Below are positions 11,886 to 22,631 of a stretch of DNA of 64,000 bases, one piece after another. Position numbers and translations under genes: made by a program. The number at the start of each line of letters is the position of its first letter. Positions within the stretch are counted from its first letter, which is position 1. The stretch comes from Adiantum capillus-veneris (taxonomy: Eukaryota; Streptophyta; Polypodiopsida; Polypodiales; Pteridaceae): contig JABFUD020000315.1 of assembly GCA_014529385.2 (NCBI GenBank), forward strand, positions 1 through 64,000. Direction: 5' to 3'. The notes below the pieces were generated by a model. That model ran no database searches. It saw only the letters and a program-made list of their open reading frames with translations, and was not told the DNA's origin.

Positions 11886-13205
11886 CACTAGGTTGGTAAC
11901 CTAACAGGACATAAAAGTGTCCTTTTAGGGTTTTGGAAAAACCTCCAAAACCATAGTAGATCCACTCATTTTGTAAAATCCTTTCATGAGGTTATAGTTC
12001 AAGGCCTACTACACATGTAAAAAATAAGAAACTTGTAAAATTTCTCATTTTTTGGTCACACCAAGCCTCCAAAGTTGATGGACCAGTACATTTTCATCAA
12101 AACAGTCATTTCTTACGTTTTGTTGCATAAAAATAAGATTAGGGATTTTTGTAGGACTCGAGATAAATTCCCTAGTTAACTTCAATGGTTTGGTGATCAG
12201 AATATATGATTGCTTATCACTCACTATTTTTTGTTTTGCCAAAAGAAATAGGTACAAAAAAGTTGAATTTTTACCATTCGGCAAACCTATCATCAAAGTT
12301 TCTATAGCCACGCTCAATACAAATAATATATGCATGTTTTCTTAGTTCCCTATTGTCCTTTAGGTTCATAAGGAGCCATGGAGCATGTCAAAAGAATATT
12401 ACATCTCTTACCAATGGGAATCTTGGGGACAAAGATGAAGTGTTAAGTACAGCAAACATGAAAAAACTGGGTTCAACATTATGAGTTGTAGAATCCCATA
12501 GAAACTATTCAATATCTAGCCAAATTTGATCCTTATGACTAGATATGGTTACTACCTACAAAATGCATGTAGTTGTCACAAGAAACTAACAATATTGAAA
12601 AAGCTATACTTGATATACTAGAATGTTTCGTTTTCTTCTATAATTGAAAAAATCAACCATTGTTGTCTACTATGCAAAATAGGGTATTAGGTGCCCCAAA
12701 ACTCAAGGAATATTAGCTTTATATTACAATATGCAACATAGAAAATCAAAACTGCATTTGGATATCATGAAAGCCACCAAAAAAATCATAGAAGAGCTAA
12801 AATTGGCTAAAAAACAGGATTTAACAATTTTTGTAATTTGGTCATAACTTACAACTTTAACATTTATTTCTCCCTAGAAGCATCAGGACATGTTGAGGAC
12901 TACTAAAGATAGTTCTCTAGCATTATAGACATCACAAACATGAATTCTAGAGTGGTATAGTTGCAAAAAGTTGAAAAAATCCAAAAACAAGACCCGTTTT
13001 TTCACACAGTTTAGGTTGTGAAATGTTGTGCAAGGACAAGGTTAAAGATGGAATTGATATTCCAAAAAAATGTCGAGTGTTTTTCAGCTCATGAGACAAA
13101 TTTCTAGATAGATATCACCTCAAAATCCATTTTGAAACTCTTGACATAATTCAAGGAAAATGGTCACTTAACAGGACATAAAAGTGTCCCATAACCAACC
13201 TAGTG
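11886..13205. mobile_element. 1.3-kb non-autonomous DNA element inserted in the RT gene (left arm)
   Basis: The element begins CACTAGGTTGGT and ends with its complement ACCAACCTAGTG. Both ends have a subterminal AGGACATAAAAGTGTCC block in inverted relationship. The tetranucleotide TTAA flanks both sides (11882-11885 and 13206-13209). Removing the element and one TTAA restores a continuous reverse transcriptase frame (YLNTKIIL), which supports insertion with a TTAA target duplication. No transposase is encoded; the only open frame (12045-12335, minus) is 96 residues and unrecognised. The CACTA end suggests En/Spm-like elements, but these make 3-bp duplications. The superfamily is unresolved. 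Confidence 0.75.
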
Positions 13206-13209
13206 TTAA

Positions 13210-14102
13210 ACACAAAAATAATTCTACAAAGACCCTTTATCGGAGAATAGACTACAGAAACAGCATGGAAGGAAGATGCATTACCAGGACACCAAGTATC
13301 ATTCATACAAGCAGCCAGTAATCGCCCGACATAGTTGGCATACAAAGTATGTGTGTCGTAGATCTTACCCATCATTTATAAGGCGTCATGTGTATTTTAA
13401 GCATTCAATGATTTGCAAAGACTGAGCTTTATGTTTTCTTCAAATGGATTCAAAAGAACACATATCATAATATTAATCACACAATTTCTAATGAAAGGTA
13501 ACTTCCCAGTATCACATTCGAGATCAGATCTTTGACGAATTTACTAATAAAAAAGAAATAGAACAGGATGTACATACTTATGAGAAAAATATGATAATAA
13601 CCTCTGAAACAATCGAGTTGGATACATGAGAGTAACCAAAAAGGCGAGAACACAAAATGACAGGAAGGACTGAGGAGAAAAATACCAAATCAGCGCACAA
13701 CATGATGGAGACATCTTATTAAGTTTTTCATATTTCATATGTAACTCATACAAGTTGTATGGAACTTTTTTTCAATAAAAGTCGTATTTTTACCTCCAAT
13801 GGAAACGGTACCAGGACATTTGTACAAAGGTTTTATTTGACAATAAACATTGGAAAAACAAATTGTCACCAAAGGTGTTGTTTTTTGGTAAGCATACGAA
13901 GTGATTTTGTGTACTATTGGGTAAAATATAATTAGACAAACACCAGAGGTTGGTAAAAATGATAATAATTTAAGAAAGGGGAAATGTTGTATATGACAAA
14001 CTCAAGTTTTATATTGGCGGGGGATATGTCCACTTGGTGCGCTATCCCCCACCAAATGGGCACACTCCCAAGGTTGGGGGTGGGCCTCTCTCTCTCTCTC
14101 TC
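13210..14102. other. 3' part of Penelope-like element, mostly non-coding
   Basis: After the reverse transcriptase tail (to about 13260) I see no convincing gene. An open frame on the minus strand (13151-13375) crosses the inserted element boundary, so it cannot be an original gene. Near 14020-14060 the pair GGGGGATA...TATCCCCC forms a small inverted repeat before the CT tract that precedes repeat B. Confidence 0.4.
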
Positions 14103-16760
14103 TTTAAAAACCCGTAATATGCGGGGATACACAAGGCTGAAAAAACCCTCTGTCTCTCGCTTTCTCTCTATCTCTATCTCTAACTTTTTTATCTGTTGTT
14201 TTTTTTTAAAAAGGGGGGGAACCAATAAGATGTGGAGTGGCACCAAATAGATTGAAAATAGTAACTTTAATCCTTTAAAATTCATAACAGGTTCTTTGAA
14301 CCTTACTCTCAGTAATGATAATCTACCAAATCCGATATTAAAAGCGTATGTGCATATAAGGAAGATTCCTGTTGACAAAATATAACTCCACCGAATTTGG
14401 CAAGCCCAAACTGGGCGCATATAGTTGGCGAAGGCAATGGGTATCATAATGATAAGCGTGACGGACTGCATATAAGAAGCACAGAGGGCTTGCAAGAGAG
14501 AAAACCGACTGTGCACTCATACTAAGAATTCTTTCACACACACACACACATCGTAGGTAGCGTGGCTTGGTGCTCTCCTTTACACAACGTGGCTTGGTGC
14601 TGTCTTTCACACACACACACACACATAGTGTGGCTTGGTGTTGTCTTTCATACACACACACAAATCGTAGACAACGTGGCTTTATGCTGCTTCAAGCTTG
14701 AAAAGAAGGGACGCATGTCTACTTGAAGGAGAGCTGTCCTGATCTTACATAAGCGCCTCACACATGGAATCTCAGTTGGCGAATCCTCATTATCCAGAAG
14801 CACAATCGGGATAGGCGTTGATAGCATTGGAATATGGCACGGTAAGGGAAACCTACAATTCTTTACAGTACAGTAAATCTTGTTACATTATGAAACGTTT
14901 AAAGCTTGGTAGATTGATGTACGTAAGCAAGGTTTACAAAAATATTGTTTGACATGTAAACTACTGTACTTTGTATATAAAAAAGAAAAACTTTTTTTAG
15001 AGAAGAAAACTCTATGCAATGCAATAAGAAGAAAAAACAGGGAACGGATAATTGCTCTACATAAATGTGTATAGACGCACGTTTTCAGTCTAATATAAAC
15101 TCTGTTCACATAATCTAGAACACTATTTTATCTAGATGTTTTGGAACACAGGGTATCTCATACGAAAACGAATACATGGTGTAACTATTAGAGCAGACAT
15201 CGGATATACCATGGGCTAACTATATTTGATATCAAATTCAAAAAAAACTAAGATAATGTTTGAGACAGACATAGAAAAGGAAAAAAAGGTTTTTTCTGAA
15301 CAATGATTGATTGAATAATGGTAAACATACTCATAGATAGCATATTGTATATGGTTTATTTGGCAACATCATATCGAAAAGCATTAGAAACCGTTTTCAA
15401 CAAGACACATACAGATGACGACCCCGAGCTCTTAGTAGACTTTCAGTCTACTCAGATGGTGTTTTTCCAGAATTAGGCATAAGGTTTCCTTTCTTTAATT
15501 GATATAGACAGTAGGAAATTATTAGCAAAATGTGTATAATTCTTGTATGCAAAATCTAATGTAATCTTGTGAACGAGGTACTTGTAAATGAAATGCTACC
15601 TAATATGTACACAGAAGAATATCCTTATGTAAGGATTCGTAGAGAGGAAGGTGGGATGTGATAGAAACAAATACATTTTTTGTTAGAAGATAAAGACGGT
15701 TTTTTAATTTATATAAAAAAAGAAAAAGTGTGACATAACCATACCTTAGAAAGTACGTATATATTTGGATAGATAGGTTTATTTTTACTCTCTTCAAGCA
15801 TAAATCCTCATGTGAGGCTCCTACAAAAGGAGGGATGGTATACTTTTTTAAAAAATGGGTCCACATACAAATAAAACTCTGCCAAAATTTTGGCAAAATA
15901 TATCTCATCCTCTATACAAACCCAAAAATAGGTATCCGATCCTACATTTTCTAAATATTTTTTCTTAATATCTCTCTCTGTATCCTCTCAGGCTATAACT
16001 CTATCCATTTAGAGGATAGGGTGTCTAACCCTCACAGATAGTTAATAGGAAAGTTTTGTTGTATAGCCGAGTTTTTCCAATTAGTCTTGGAAACGAGCAT
16101 CTAGAATAGACCACTAATAGACAAGATTTGGTTTATATAAATGTACTACAGGGAATGATGCTATCTATCGGAAACCAAACTATGGGGGATATACCATCCT
16201 TTCAGAATGCAAGCCCAAAAAATCGCAAGAGATGCTACCTACCCAATGGAAAGCCACGTCCCTCCGCCATACGTGATTTTTCGAAAGGATGCCAATCAGC
16301 CTTCATCATCAAACATGAAACAACGAGTGTACCAATGGAAATTATGGTAGAGGAAAGTCTGCCAGACAAAATTATGGTGGAAAATATCGTTAAAAGATGA
16401 ATCATGCCTTCTAGAGAAGCAAAGAAAAAACTCCCTCTAAATTCATATAAGGAGAGTGAAGGGGTTTAGGGCTATGTGACAACAATAACAAGCAAAATAG
16501 ATTGTTTGGATACATGTCTTCCCATCAAGGCTGCCCATGTTCTAACTGGCTGCTTATGTTGGATGGTGGCAGGTATAGATCTATTCTCTCATGGATTCTT
16601 GGACTCATTTAGTCTCCTACCAGGATTGGATGTACCAGCTTCATTTATAAAATTTTGGATAGTGTCGATTTTTTCATATATTGGCTACTATAATGTAGGT
16701 CTTGTCTATTCTAGGTCAAGTGTCAATATATGGTTCTATAAGAGGGGATGTCAAATTCAA

Positions 16761-16769
<9 letters not shown>
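14103..16769 (+). repeat. Direct repeat B of Penelope-like element (left arm)
   Basis: Second copy of the 2.6-kb unit, same orientation as A. It begins TTTAAAAACCC after a short CT tract and ends at a long CT tract (16760-16800). The hypothetical frame of unit A is present but broken, with stops at 16398 and 16468. Units A and B are far more diverged from each other than either is from its mirror copy in the other arm, so the tandem arrangement predates the palindrome. Confidence 0.7.
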
Positions 16770-16795
<26 letters not shown>

Positions 16796-16850
16796 ATCCC
16801 TCATCCTCTCTATCCATGTTTCTCTCTATCTCTCCCTCTTCCTGTCTCTC

Positions 16851-17145
16851 TGTTAACCCTCAAGGCTCATGGACACCCTATCACCTACGACAAACGTTGT
16901 ATTATTTACTTGTAGAGTCAGGTACCGGGCTTGTCAGTCCAATAGGAAAAGGGTAAGAGTGATCGCCGATGAGAGGCGCACTCTAACTGCAACATTCAAG
17001 GGATTAGTTGGCCAAGCATGGGTGCCCAAGTGTGAATGGACCGAGCTCATATAAAAGTCAACTAAACCTAAAATTCACTCATTCTCTCATTTGTGCAATT
17101 GAAGAGTGCTCTTGCTCCATCTCCATCTTCTTCTTCTTCATCTCC

Positions 17146-17186
<41 letters not shown>

Positions 17187-17436
17187 AAAGGGAGAGAGAG
17201 GGAGTGTGTGTGTGCGAGCATTACGAAGGCACGACGGCGGCGAAGCGATCGAGCACGGCGTCTCCCTCTTCTTCGTGGCGAGGAATCCTCCACGAAGCAA
17301 GCGTAGAGTGGTGAGTGACACACCATCGTCATCTTTGAGCTTACTAGTTTAGGCTTGTTGTGTGCTTGGAGCCATTTGTAGCTCGCACATGGTGTATCGG
17401 CAAGTTCTTTGCATTGACATGTGTGATATACGCGCA
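16851..17436 (+). mobile_element. Ty3/gypsy LTR, forward (left arm)
   Basis: Begins TGTTAACCCTCAAGG and ends ATACGCGCA, six bases before a tRNA-Asp primer-binding site, so it is a 5' LTR. It contains TATAAAAG at 17050-17057 and a (GT)n tract near 17149-17180. The inverted copy is at 22341-22925 and a diverged copy at 61832-62452. All three share the segment around CAAATGAGAGAATGAG and GGCGATCACTCTTACCC when read on the appropriate strand. Confidence 0.9.
17050..17057 (+). promoter_or_regulatory. TATA box of forward LTR
   Basis: TATAAAAG about 390 bases before the LTR end, followed by the presumed transcription start. It directs transcription rightward into gag. The mirror TATA at 22721-22728 points leftward. 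Confidence 0.6.
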
Positions 17437-17442
17437 TATTTT

Positions 17443-17460
17443 TGGCGCCGTTGCCGGGGA
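17443..17460 (+). promoter_or_regulatory. Primer-binding site for tRNA-Asp
   Basis: TGGCGCCGTTGCCGGGGA is the exact 18-base complement of the 3' end, with CCA, of plant tRNA-Asp as I know it. This is the usual primer of Athila-like and related plant Ty3/gypsy elements. It lies six bases after the LTR. Confidence 0.92.
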
Positions 17461-18184
17461 ATGCCGTGCATTAAGCTCGAGTAGCACTCTGTGCTTCTCC
17501 GTGGTGCAATTATTATTGTAGGAAAGGTAAGGAAGGAAGGTGTGTGTGTTGAGAAGAGGGATTTGGTGTTATACTGTGTTTTTTTTTTGTTAATGGAGTT
17601 TTCAAAGGTACTGTGTTTATTCTCTGTGTACTAAGGTTGTTAGTTTTTCTGTGTACAGTAAGTAGGAAGTAGATCTGTGAGAGTTAATAGAGTGTGTTAG
17701 TGTGTAACAGTAGGTGTATTAGTTAGAAGTAGGTAGATAGAGTGTCTATGTGCTCTCGCGCAGGCCGCGGCGACCTATCCTTATAAATTTAAATAATAAA
17801 AATAAAAAAATTTATAAAAAGTAAAAAATAGAAAATTTAAAGGTAGTACCGGGATCGGGAATATCTCCCAGACCCAAGCCCAAGCTCACGCTCAGGCGTA
17901 CGCCTCAGTCGCCTTAAAAAAAACGAATTTTAGCTTCACACGTAGCTAACAATCGATTTTTTGAGGACCAATGGAACGTCAGATGCCCGAAAATTGTGTT
18001 GTAAAGCACACAGCGGCCCTTTAAGTGATACGGTCATTTCGAGCTATCACACACTTTAATCAAAACAATCAAACATTAAAAAACATTAAAAACGTAAAAA
18101 ACACGAGTGAAATCAGGCGCTTAAAAAAGGTAAGCGGTTAACCTTCGAGGTTATTCGCCGACGTTTGTAGGGTGCCAAAGGCAC
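17461..18184. other. Retrotransposon untranslated leader
   Basis: Non-coding leader between the primer-binding site and the gag start. It contains AT-rich runs, a near-palindromic region around CCCAAGCCCAAGCTCACGCTCAGG, and the word GGTAAGCGGTTAACC (18129-18143). The palindrome arm ends in this word. Confidence 0.75.
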
Positions 18185-21100
18185 ATGCATCTGCGCTCTG
18201 GTCATGTGCTAGAGAGGGAGCAACTAGAGAGAATTTTGACTTACGCGAGTTCTCAATATCCACCTACTTTAGGTTCTGGACCCTCGACGGGGACCCAAGG
18301 TAGTACAAACCAAGACCCGAACATAGCGGCTAGTACTCTTCCTCTGACTATGACGTCATGGAGGGTTTCCCAATGCCTAATCCCGATAGCTCAAGCCAAG
18401 ACATGCATGCCATGGGCCCACGGTCCGGCCCGAGCGTGCTTAGCCGCTTGAAGGAAACCTTTAGTAGAGCCACTCGCTCCGAACATGGAGCTAATGATGT
18501 AAATGAGGGGGCTGGGGAAGTAAATTCTCCATTCGTGACCAACGTAGACCCTATATCCTTAGAGAATGTGCACGTGAATACTTCATTCATTGCACCTCCT
18601 AACTCTTCAGAGTTATTTCCCTCTGATGTCATATTACCCGATGGTAGAAGCCTTGCCGAAGTGCAAGAGGTTGAGCGATATATCCTTTCCGCGAGGGAAA
18701 AGGAAGTCGAGAGCTTACGTAAGGCGGAGCAACGAAGAGAGTTAAAAGCGAAAGCCCCTATGTCAATATCCTTGGTAAGAGAGCAATCGAGCGCTCCTGA
18801 CTTAGCAACCGCTAAGGGCCAACCCCTAGAAAGCAACATTGCATCTAGCTCAAAGGACACCCCTAGCACCTCAATCCTAGATGGAGTTTTCTTAAATGAG
18901 AACTGGGAGTACGAATTACAAACAGAGATTTTGACCGACCTATACACAGGTCACACCTATCATGTGGGTTGGTTAGATGTCCTACAATCCACAATGGTGC
19001 TACTAGTGTAGAGGATCAACAACAAAGAGTTTGTGAGGTCATCCATAGGGTCATTGAGTTAGAGAGACAGAACAAGGGGGTCAACATGCCTTCAACGGGT
19101 CTCATGAGATTCTTGGATACAAAGAAGGCTAAACAACCGACCTTATCGCAAATGGAGACTCCCTCGGCAAGTCCGATGGATCCTCCATATGTTTCGCTAG
19201 GGGTCTCAGTGCAATCTGAGCCCACAAGTGATAGCTTCACCTTTCCAAGTGATAGCTCATCTTTCCCTTGATGACACCACGGCTACCATGCCTACCCCAA
19301 TGATGGGTATGCCGAGAAACACGCCATGGACCTCATTTGTTAGTAAAGCACCAGTACATGGTAGCTCAATGCCTGCAATAGTACCTACAAGTGTGTACCA
19401 ATCGTATACACCCATGGGTCCTCGTACTCATGTAGTCCCTACCCCTCCCATTGTTTCAAGTACCTATGCTCCACAACCACAACACCCAAGTTCTTATTTC
19501 CATGGGACTATACCGGCTAGCATTAGCATGTCACATTCCGACTTCTGCTATGCCTAGGGCCACACATATGAACTTTGGGCCACCACATGGCACAACATCG
19601 TACCCAACGTGGAACCCAAGTGCTTCCTATGCGCCAAGCCCAATGCCAATACCTACTCCACATGTAGTCTCTAGAGTGCCTCCATCCACGGTGCCTGCTC
19701 ACTTAGGTGACTTGGCAAAATTTTCTTTAGCTATAGGTCGATCTATTGCTGAGAATATACGTAACACGCCTGATGGAGAGCCTAGAAGTAAGGCAGTACA
19801 AATAGCCAAGATCACACAAAAATTTAGTGGAGATGGGGATGTGAGAAAGCATATCAAAGTGTTTGAACAAATATGCGATTCTCTAGGAGAACACAATGAC
19901 CTACATAAGAGAAATCCTTTAAGCCTAATTTTAAGTGGAAAGGCTGGGGATTGGTATAGAACCCTAAGGGTGGAAGAAAACAAAATTTACCCTACTCTTA
20001 GGAGACTATTCTTGAAAGAATACATATGAGAGGGAGTACTTTGGGGTGTAGCCTCTCAGCTCCAGAAATCCCAACGAGAGGAAGGAGAATCGGTGACAGA
20101 CTTTATAAGTCGCTTGAAGCATTTAAATTCCTGTTGTAATCCAAATGAGCGCTTCAACAATAACCAATTTCTTGATAGATTCATTAGGGGGTTACGCCAT
20201 GAGGATATCTACAATGGCCTAGTCATTAGAGGTATCACCACTTGGGAAGCAGTCACCACCAATGCGATCCAATTGGAGGATAATTTAATGATTTAAGGAG
20301 AAAGAGTGTCTGTTAAGCCTAAATCTATTAGCTCACAAGCATCGGGGCATCAGCCAATGACCCTAAAGCCTATTGCTAAGGAGCCAAAGATATCTGAGAT
20401 GACTTTAGCAGATCTCACCAAGGCTATTCAAGAGAGTCTTAGAGACAATCGTGCTCCGCAGAACAATCATATGTATCCAAGAAGGGAGCAACAATGGTGC
20501 TCAGTATGATATGGACCGCATAGTACTAGTGAATGCCCGACTTTTAGAGTAAAATTCAATGGGAATTGCAATGCATGTGAAAGGTATGGTCATCAAGCTA
20601 AGGACTACCTAGTATTTAAGCGTGCGATGGCCAATAGACCAACCTTATCATGGATAGACACACCTCGAGTGCCTGCATTGATGCCGGCCCCACCTCTTGA
20701 ACAAACAACACAACACATGGTCCCTAGGGCCCAAAATGTTGTTCAAACAACACCTTTACCACCTCCAGTGCTAGGACCGCAACCACCACATCTGAGAATC
20801 ACTTCAATGAATCAAGTGGGTTGTGAGTCATCTATTGCTTGTTTGGAAGGCTGTGAGGAAGATATAGATCCTAATATCGCCTATGGGATGGATGTGCTTG
20901 AAGAAAGTCCACAATACTACATGGAGGACTATTGGGACAATTCAAACCTGTATATCAAGCAACTGCTCTTGCGGCAAGAGGCCAAAATATCAATTACAAC
21001 CGCTAAGAGACCACCTCTTCAATGCTATGAGTGTGGAGGTCCACATCGTGTAGCCGAGTGTCCTATTAGGCTACAAAAGAATGCCACACTAATGCAAACC

Positions 21101-21640
21101 AATCAAGCGAGCACGTCTACAATGCCGATACTCATGTGTAATCGATGTGGGATAGATTATTTGATTTGCCCAATGCCAAATAATCCAAATGCACCAAAGA
21201 TCACGCCATTAAACTTGATTGAAGTTACCAAGGAGCCATCACCAAGTACACCCGTGGTACCAGTAAAGTACTCACACGATCGATGCTCCAAAAAACGAAA
21301 ATATATTCTTGAGGAAAGAGACATGGCATCAATTACCGAATCTCAAAAAAGAAGAGAACACGAAGAAAGAGATCGCAAAAAGCACGAAGTCAGACCCCAG
21401 TTCAAAGACCAACATAGGGACTGTGACGACCCCGTATATATGAACGACGCTAAAGAAGATTCTGATTCAGGTGAAACCATGGGACCAAAAAAGACCACGT
21501 AAGTAGATACCAACAAGGATATCTTATAACTGGGTGATGCCATTATCCAAACAATAAAGTAGGAGGATTAAGTGAACCCGACAGTGCAAATTGGTAGTCA
21601 AGCAATTAAGGGTTTGGTAGAGATAGTAAAGATTGGTTAA
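18185..21640 (+). pseudogene. Ty3/gypsy gag plus start of protease (palindrome spacer)
   Basis: The frame starts MHLRSGHVLE, like the MxxRSGRVL starts of plant gypsy Gag. It continues through four frames in the order 18185-18355, 18358-19000, 19000-19260, 19260-19540 and 19540-21502. In-frame stops lie near 20027, 20294 and 20507. The retrotransposon Gag domain is at about 19800-20285 (KHIKVFEQIC, GKAGDWYRTL, DRFIRGLRHEDIY). Zinc knuckles follow: a damaged pair near 20500-20610, CYECGGPHRVAEC near 21023 and a weak CNRCG...C near 21140. After 21570 the frame VQIGSQAIKGLVE matches the first strand of the retroviral-type protease but stops before the DTG. All later pol is absent because the inverted leader begins at 21641. 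This is the only single-copy part of the palindrome. Confidence 0.88.
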
Positions 21641-22316
21641 CTTACCTTTTTTAAGCGCCTGATTTCACTCCGTGTTTTTTTACGTTTTTAATGTTTTTTA
21701 ATGTTTGATTGTTTTGATTAAAGTGTGTGAATAGCTTCGAAATGACGTATCACTTAAAGGGCCGCTGTGTGCTTTACAACACAAGATTTCGGGCATCTGA
21801 CGTTCCATTGGTCCTCAAAATTCGATAGTTAGTCTACGTGTGAACTAAAATTTGGTTTCTTTTTAGGCGACTGAGGCCTACGCCTGAGCGTGAGCTTGGG
21901 CTTGGGTCTGGGAGATATTCCCGATCCCGGTACTACCTTTAAATTTTCTATTTTTTTACTTTTTATAAATTTTTTATTTTTTATTATTTAAATTTATAAG
22001 GATAAGGTCGCCGCGGCCTGCGCGAGAGCACATAGACACTCTATCTACCTACTTCTAACTAATACACCTACTGTTACACACTAACACACTCTATTAACTC
22101 TCACTGATCTACTTCCTACTTACTGTACACAGAAAACTAACAACCTAGTACACAGAGAATAAACACAGTACCTTTGAAACTCCATTAACAAAAAAAACAC
22201 ACAGTATAACACCAAATCCCTCTTCTCAACACACACACCTTCCTTCCTTACCTTTCCTACAATAATAATTGCACCACGGAGAAGCACAAGTGCTACTCGA
22301 GCTTAATGCACGGCAT

Positions 22317-22334
22317 TCCCCGGCAACGGCGCCA
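22317..22334 (-). promoter_or_regulatory. Inverted tRNA-Asp primer-binding site
   Basis: Exact reverse complement of 17443-17460. It sits next to the inverted LTR. An intact retrotransposon has only one such site, so this is a product of the inverted duplication. Confidence 0.92.
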
Positions 22335-22340
22335 AAAATA

Positions 22341-22590
22341 TGCGCGTATATCACACATGTCAATGCAAAGAACTTGCCGATACACCATGTGCGAGCTACA
22401 AATGGCTCCAAGCACACAACAAGCCTAAACTAGTAAGCTCAAAGATGACGATGGTGTGTCACTCACCACTCTATGCTTGCTTCGTGAGGATTCCTCGCCA
22501 CGAAGAAGAGGAGACGCCGTGCTCGATCGCTTCGCCGCCGTCGTGCCTTCGTAATGCTCGCTCACACACACACTCCCTCTCTCTCCCTTT

Positions 22591-22631
<41 letters not shown>

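Larger units (their letters stand above)
8833..14102 (+). pseudogene. Penelope-like reverse transcriptase, decayed and interrupted (left arm)
   Basis: A degenerate polyprotein of about 1,000 codons on the plus strand spans roughly 8870-13260, with shifts between frames near 9660, 10980 and 11430-11540 and several stops. The N-terminal part (8873-10365) is unrecognised and contains KCTCKRN. Then come PCVCQ (10530s), a GKHFITTEPSFI...LRDSI segment, an IYKTEFRWITNA box, motif A (TYDIKACYEAIP, near 11370), motif B (RQTRGIRMGYSCSPLW, 11588 onward) and motif C (YMDD, 11732 onward). The C-x-C residues followed by a GH-like segment and this RT order recall Penelope-like elements of the Chlamys/Naiad type. 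No GIY-YIG nuclease could be seen. A DNA element splits the frame at 11886. The RT family call is firm; the clade is inferred. Confidence 0.75.
1..18134 (+). repeat. Left arm of giant palindrome
   Basis: This segment is reverse-complementary to 21641-39610 in the same order throughout, so that position x pairs with roughly 39655 minus x at the outer edge and 39780 minus x further in. Shared landmarks include the integrase remnant (1103-1315 with 38341-38553), the hairpin (1988-2055 with 37597-37664), the reverse transcriptase (10366-11899 with 27883-29414) and the LTR (16851-17436 with 22341-22925). The arms differ by scattered substitutions, single-base indels that break or restore reading frames, and microsatellite lengths. 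I judge identity at about 99% outside microsatellites, by eye only. The arm probably continues beyond the left edge of the window. Confidence 0.95.

Noticed and set aside
13151-13375. Minus-strand frame as a gene
   Set aside because: It crosses the boundary of the inserted 1.3-kb element, so it cannot be ancestral.
14103-14125. CCCGTAATATGCGGG as a functional terminator or origin hairpin
   Set aside because: Only a 4-bp GC clamp pairs; it is too weak. It may simply be an element end motif.
6206-16769. Full LTR retrotransposon with 2.6-kb LTRs
   Set aside because: No TG..CA ends, primer-binding site, polypurine tract, gag, protease or integrase.
17443-17460. Possible tRNA-Asp gene
   Set aside because: Only the 18-base acceptor complement is present beside an LTR; no tRNA body exists. 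It is a primer-binding site.
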